Source: Providencia zhijiangensis | GTDB taxonomy: Bacteria > Pseudomonadota > Gammaproteobacteria > Enterobacterales > Enterobacteriaceae | Reading direction: 5' to 3' | DNA: 64,000 nucleotides | Assembly (NCBI RefSeq): GCF_030315915.2 | Contig: NZ_CP135990.1 | Location: forward strand, 992,001-1,056,000 | Part shown: positions 60,134 through 64,000 of the stretch, piece by piece | How the letters are laid out: every line of letters begins with the position of its first letter | Numbering within the stretch: position 1 is the stretch's first letter | The notes under the pieces: model-generated | What the model saw: the letters and a program-made list of their open reading frames with translations, nothing else | Told to the model about the DNA's origin: nothing | Databases searched by the model: none | Translations under genes and position numbers: made by a program

Positions 60134-60421
60134 ATGCTGATGGATAAATCCTATCAGCTATTAGGAAAGGGCCCGATAAGGGCCCTTATCCTTATATTAG
60201 CTTTAGTAACCGCTGGTGCAGTAATGTGGGATCCTTCCCTGTTTGCAGCCAATACCAGTGCATTTCCAATCTGGCAAGGTCTTCTCATGATATGGGCAAC
60301 TTGCAGCGCCATCATTTTTGGAGTGGGTTTCCTACCCAACAAATTGACGTGGCGAGTGCTGTTCCACCCATTACCTGCAGCCATCATTCTTATCTGGGGA
60401 CTTGTAAAAGTCTTTAGTTAA
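60134..60421 (+). CDS. ybgE: YbgE, cyd operon membrane protein
   Basis: 95 aa, three membrane segments (FxxDPSLFAA-type motif WDPSLFAANTS, GVGFLPNKLTW). Follows cydX by five bases, as in E. coli. Accessory role in bd oxidase is unproven. Confidence 0.92.
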   Translation: MLMDKSYQLLGKGPIRALILILALVTAGAVMWDPSLFAANTSAFPIWQGLLMIWATCSAIIFGVGFLPNKLTWRVLFHPLPAAIILIWGLVKVFS

Positions 60422-60556
60422 TCTAAATTCAGATTGTGGGTCATGCGACCCGCAATTATTTTTGATATCTTTACCTGCAAAGTGATTCCAAAGCGGCACT
60501 GTCTTGCGTATAGTGACACCGTTAATTAATTTAACCTAAGACGGAGTGGTTTTTTT

Positions 60557-60952
60557 ATGTTATTTCGCTGGCCTGTTCGCGTGTATTATGAAGATACAGA
60601 TGCGGGCGGAGTTGTATATCATGCACGTTATCTGGCTTTTTTTGAGCGGGCAAGAACGGAAATGTTGCGGAATAAAGGTATTAACCAACAAAGTTTACTC
60701 GCTGAGAGCCTTGGTTTTGTCGTCCGTAGTATGACCATCGACTTTATTAAGGGGGCTCGGTTAGATGACCTGCTGGAAGTAGAAACGGAAGTCGTTGAAA
60801 TAAAACGCGCTTCTTTACTCTTTCAGCAAAGGTTAGTTGATTTGCAAGGTAACTTGCTTTGTGGGGCAACAGCCCTAATTGCTTGTGTGGACACATCTAA
60901 AATGAAGCCGAAAGCGCTTCCTAAGTCTATTGTCGCGGAGTTTAAGCAGTGA
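60557..60952 (+). CDS. ybgC: YbgC, acyl-CoA thioesterase of the tol-pal cluster
   Basis: 131 aa hot-dog thioesterase with [26 protein letters not shown] and the catalytic Asp15. First gene of ybgC-tolQRAB-pal; the stop overlaps the tolQ GTG. Confidence 0.95.
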   Translation: MLFRWPVRVYYEDTDAGGVVYHARYLAFFERARTEMLRNKGINQQSLLAESLGFVVRSMTIDFIKGARLDDLLEVETEVVEIKRASLLFQQRLVDLQGNLLCGATALIACVDTSKMKPKALPKSIVAEFKQ

Positions 60953-61632
60953 CTGACATGAATATCTTGGATTTATTCCTAAAAGCGAGCCTATTGGTTC
61001 AGCTGATTATGTTCGTTTTGATCGGTTTTTCTATTGCATCGTGGGCGATTATTATCCAGAGAACGAAAGTTTTAAATGCCGCCACGCGCGAAGCGGAAGC
61101 ATTTGAAGATAAATTCTGGTCAGGTATCGAGCTGTCCCGCTTATATAAAGAAAGCCAAGCTCGTCGTGATGCATTAGGTGGCGCTGAGCAAATTTTTTAC
61201 TCTGGCTTCAAAGAATTTGTTCGCTTACATCAAGCAAATATTCATGCGCCAGATGCAGTTGTGACTGGTGCATCTCGTGCTATGCGCATTTCCATGAACC
61301 GTGAGTTGGAATCCGTTGAATCGCATATCCCATTTTTAGGTACCGTAGGGTCAATTAGTCCTTATATCGGTCTGTTTGGTACCGTTTGGGGGATCATGCA
61401 CGCATTTATCGCACTGGGTGCGGTAAAACAAGCAACACTACAAATGGTTGCTCCGGGTATTGCGGAAGCTCTGATTGCAACAGCAATCGGTCTATTCGCG
61501 GCAATCCCAGCTGTTATGGCATACAACCGTTTAAACTTACGTGTGAATAAACTTGAGCAAAGCTACGATAACTTTATGGAAGAATTCCTCGCTATCTTGC
61601 ATCGTCAAGCATTCTCGGCTGATAAGAAATAA
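60949..61632 (+). CDS. tolQ: TolQ, Tol-Pal motor subunit
   Basis: 227 aa with a GTG start overlapping ybgC (GTGA). Three membrane helices; conserved [20 protein letters not shown] and the proton-channel stretch [24 protein letters not shown]. Works with TolR to energise TolA. Confidence 0.97.
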   Translation: MTDMNILDLFLKASLLVQLIMFVLIGFSIASWAIIIQRTKVLNAATREAEAFEDKFWSGIELSRLYKESQARRDALGGAEQIFYSGFKEFVRLHQANIHAPDAVVTGASRAMRISMNRELESVESHIPFLGTVGSISPYIGLFGTVWGIMHAFIALGAVKQATLQMVAPGIAEALIATAIGLFAAIPAVMAYNRLNLRVNKLEQSYDNFMEEFLAILHRQAFSADKK

Positions 61633-61650
61633 GACGAGGGAGAAAAGCGA

Positions 61651-62076
61651 ATGGCGCGCAATAGTAGACGCAGACGTGAGCTAAAATCCGAAATCAACAT
61701 TGTTCCATTACTGGATGTATTGTTGGTGCTTTTGCTGATTTTCATGGCAACGGCACCCATTATCTCTCAGAGCGTGGAAGTTGACTTGCCGGATGCAACA
61801 GATACCCAAACCGTCTCATCCAGTGATAATCCCCCCGTCATTTTAGAAGTGGCGGGTGTTGATCAATATAATTTATTGGTCGATGGTGAGCGCATGGAAT
61901 TACTGCCACCTGAACAAATTTCAGCGGTCGCAAAAGAACAGTTAGAAAAAAATCCGAAAACGATTTTCCTAATTGGTGGTGCGAAAGAAGTTCCTTATGA
62001 CGAAGTCATTAAGGCGCTGAATATGTTACACAGTGCCGGGATCAAATCTGTTGGTTTGATGACTCAACCTCTTTAA
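61651..62076 (+). CDS. tolR: TolR, Tol-Pal motor subunit
   Basis: 141 aa. One N-terminal helix with the essential Asp (INIVPLLDVLLVLLLIFMAT) and a periplasmic domain. 18 bp after tolQ. Confidence 0.97.
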   Translation: MARNSRRRRELKSEINIVPLLDVLLVLLLIFMATAPIISQSVEVDLPDATDTQTVSSSDNPPVILEVAGVDQYNLLVDGERMELLPPEQISAVAKEQLEKNPKTIFLIGGAKEVPYDEVIKALNMLHSAGIKSVGLMTQPL

Positions 62077-62146
62077 TTTGCTGATGCCACTTTGAGAGTG
62101 GCGCAGATATAATTGAAAAGAATCGATTCTTTTTTTGGAAACCAGA

Positions 62147-63289
62147 GTGGGAAAGACAAAAGAGAAACAGGATGACTTGAAGCGCTCATTAATGATGTCA
62201 ATTGGATTGCACATCTTACTGATCGCTTTAATTGTTATAGGCTCTTTAGTGACTGTCGTCCAACTTGGCGGCGGTGGGGAAGAGGGGACTGTCATTGATG
62301 CAGTTATGGTCGACCCTGGTGCAGTTGTTGAGCAATATAATCAATCTCAACAGCAGCAAAAAAGTTCCCAGCAAGCAGCTAAAGAGCGTAAAGAACAGCA
62401 ACAAAAACAAGATGCTGAGCTAAGAGAAAAGCAAGAGCAGGAACAAAAACGTCTGCAAAAACTTGAAGAAGAACGGATTCAAACTCAGCGAGAAACGGAA
62501 CAACAGCAGAAACAAGCTGAAGAGCAGAAAAAGCAAGCCTTAGACGCAGCTAAAAAAGCGAAGGAAGAGCAAAAAATAGCGGAAGAAGCCGCTGCTCAAG
62601 CTAAAGCTGAAAAAGAAAAACTCGTGAAAGAACAAGCGGCAGCGAAAGAAAAAGCTGACGCACAAGCTAAGAAAGAAGCTGAAGCTGCTAAGGCTAAGGC
62701 AGAAAAAGAAGCTAAAGAAAAAGCGGAAGCGGACGCTAAAGCTAAAGCAGACAAAGAAGCTAAAGCCAAAGCGGATGCTGATGCTAAAGCAAAAGCTGAA
62801 AAAGAAGCTAAAGCTAAGGCAGATAAAGAAGCTAAAGAAAAAGCGGACAAAGAAGCGAAAGCAAAAGCTGCGAAAGCCAAAGCTGAAGCTGCGAAAAGTG
62901 CATCATCGGTTGATGATTTGCTGGGTGATTTAACTGCATCAGGACCAAGCAAGCAAGGTGGACAAACGGCTGCGGGTAGCGGTGGTGGTAAAAAATCAGG
63001 CGCATCAAATGCTGATGTTGATAGCTATGCCGGTAAAATTAAGGCTGCAGTTCAAAGTAAATTCTATGATTCAGAAAGTTATCGTGGACGTACTTGTGAA
63101 TTGCAATTGAAGTTAGCACCAGATGGATTGTTGGTGAATATTTCACCGAAAAATAATCCAGCAAATGATCCTGCGTTATGTGAGGCGGCAATGAGAGCAG
63201 CAAAACTTGCGACTATGCCAAAACCACCTAGCAGAGAGGTCTATGATACGTTTAATAAATCGGGTAGCACATTGGTATTTAAGCCTTGA
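62147..63289 (+). CDS. tolA: TolA, periplasm-spanning Tol-Pal coupler
   Basis: 380 aa from GTG 62147. This start gives GKTKEKQDDLKRS aligned residue for residue with the E. coli N-terminus; a TTG at 62135 would add four residues. One membrane helix, a long Lys/Ala/Glu/Asp-repeat helix (about residues 70-250), and a globular C-terminal domain with the disulfide cysteines (CELQLKLAPDG, ALCEAAMRAAKLA). Shorter than E. coli TolA (421 aa) in the helix. Confidence 0.95.
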   Translation: MGKTKEKQDDLKRSLMMSIGLHILLIALIVIGSLVTVVQLGGGGEEGTVIDAVMVDPGAVVEQYNQSQQQQKSSQQAAKERKEQQQKQDAELREKQEQEQKRLQKLEEERIQTQRETEQQQKQAEEQKKQALDAAKKAKEEQKIAEEAAAQAKAEKEKLVKEQAAAKEKADAQAKKEAEAAKAKAEKEAKEKAEADAKAKADKEAKAKADADAKAKAEKEAKAKADKEAKEKADKEAKAKAAKAKAEAAKSASSVDDLLGDLTASGPSKQGGQTAAGSGGGKKSGASNADVDSYAGKIKAAVQSKFYDSESYRGRTCELQLKLAPDGLLVNISPKNNPANDPALCEAAMRAAKLATMPKPPSREVYDTFNKSGSTLVFKP

Positions 63290-63433
63290 TTTTCAATAAC
63301 TCAGAGCAGTCTGTATTGTAAGTTTTGAGGCAATGTAATAAATAGTTTGTGTGCTATCTAGTTTTGTTAGTATACCTTTGTTAAAATTCAGCGAATTATT
63401 GCGGTGGTGAATATCGCAGTAAGGGAGATTAGG

Positions 63434-64000
63434 ATGAAGCATGCGTTTAAAATAGTTCTCGGGTTCTTAATGCTATGGGCTACTGTTGCTCAGGCAGAGA
63501 TCCGTATTGAGATTACTGAAGGTGTTAACTCAGCTCAGCCAATCGGCGTTGTCCCATTTAAATGGGCAGGTGCAGGTGCACCACCACAAGAAGTGGGCGG
63601 AATTGTTGGTGCTGATTTACGCAATAGCGGTAAATTTAACCCTATTGAACCAAGTCGCATGCCTCAGCAACCAGGCACGGCTTCAGAAGTGACGCCAGAG
63701 GCTTGGACTGCGTTAGGTATTAACGCGGTTGTTGTTGGTCAAGTTCAACCAGCAGCTGATGGTAGCTTTGTTGTTAGCTATCAGTTAGTGGATGTTGCCG
63801 CTAACCCAGGTGCAGTTTTAGCGCAAAACCAATTTAAAGTGACCAAAGATTGGTTACGCTATGCGGCGCATACTGCAAGTGATGAAGTATTTGAGAAATT
63901 GACTGGTATCCGTGGTGCTTTCCGTACGCGTATTGCTTACGTGGTGAAGACCAATGGCGGTCAATATCCGTTTGAATTACGAGTTTCTGACTATGACGGT
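63434..64000 (+). CDS. tolB: TolB, periplasmic Tol-Pal protein (3' end outside window)
   Basis: 189 codons are visible and the frame is open to the window end. Signal peptide [21 protein letters not shown], then the N-terminal TolB domain ([43 protein letters not shown]). AGGGAGATTAGG precedes the ATG. The beta-propeller lies beyond. Confidence 0.96.
   Translation, partial: MKHAFKIVLGFLMLWATVAQAEIRIEITEGVNSAQPIGVVPFKWAGAGAPPQEVGGIVGADLRNSGKFNPIEPSRMPQQPGTASEVTPEAWTALGINAVVVGQVQPAADGSFVVSYQLVDVAANPGAVLAQNQFKVTKDWLRYAAHTASDEVFEKLTGIRGAFRTRIAYVVKTNGGQYPFELRVSDYDG

Noticed and set aside
62596-62952. 118-codon minus-strand frame inside tolA
   Set aside because: A shadow of the Lys/Ala repeat codons; Ser/Ala/Phe repeats with no real protein character.

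Overview
The window looks like a chromosomal stretch from a moderately AT-rich member of the Enterobacterales, most likely Providencia or a close relative in the Morganellaceae. This rests on three observations: most proteins are very close to their E. coli counterparts (Sdh, Suc, Cyd, Tol, Nag, Kdp, GlnS), two 127-bp ERIC elements are present, and scsBCD sits next to an E. coli-like core whose accessory genes differ. The genus is inferred; it was not established by a search.

Layout. 1-2629: end of the scsBCD copper-tolerance/thiol-redox cluster. 2696-5522: a three-gene module, a NrtR-like Nudix regulator divergent from an SPFH/band-7 protein and a NAD-kinase-like protein, with an operator array covering both promoters. 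5587-11180: lnt, corC, ybeY, ybeZ and miaB on the minus strand. 11515-15317: ubiF, an HxlR regulator divergent from an NfsB-type nitroreductase, and dctA. 15695-16312: six-tRNA operon (Met-Leu-Gln-Gln-Met-Gln). 16567-22274: nagBAC and divergent nagE with two NagC-like operators. 22588-24303: an unrecognised protein and a TSUP transporter. 24445-26118: glnS, followed directly by ERIC copy 1.

26344-30308: a periplasmic Fes-like esterase and a TonB-dependent siderophore receptor behind three tandem Fur boxes. 30625-31020: a YfeK-like exported protein. 31136-39019: kdpFABC-kdpDE, with ybfA divergent at 39471. 39958-42391: a secreted C69 dipeptidase and ybgI, followed directly by ERIC copy 2. 42599-44628: a drug-type MFS pump divergent from an AraC regulator. 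44677-56443: gltA divergent from sdhCDAB-sucABCD, a TCA-cycle block. 57271-60421: cydABX-ybgE. 60557-64000: ybgC-tolQRA and the start of tolB.

Most of the window is ordinary core metabolism and envelope biology. The best candidate for something poorly described is the NrtR-like/SPFH/NAD-kinase-like module: its regulator has a degenerate Nudix box, its kinase-like protein has an altered glycine loop, and four half-palindromic GACA sites sit on both promoters. Other notable structure includes the Fur-box ladder with an exact 28-bp period, two ERIC copies whose stems differ by compensatory changes and which both begin on the last base of a TAA stop codon, an array of hairpins between sdhB and sucA, a possible SdhX-type 3' UTR RNA after sucD, and an orphan GNAT-like protein behind a 15-bp tandem repeat.
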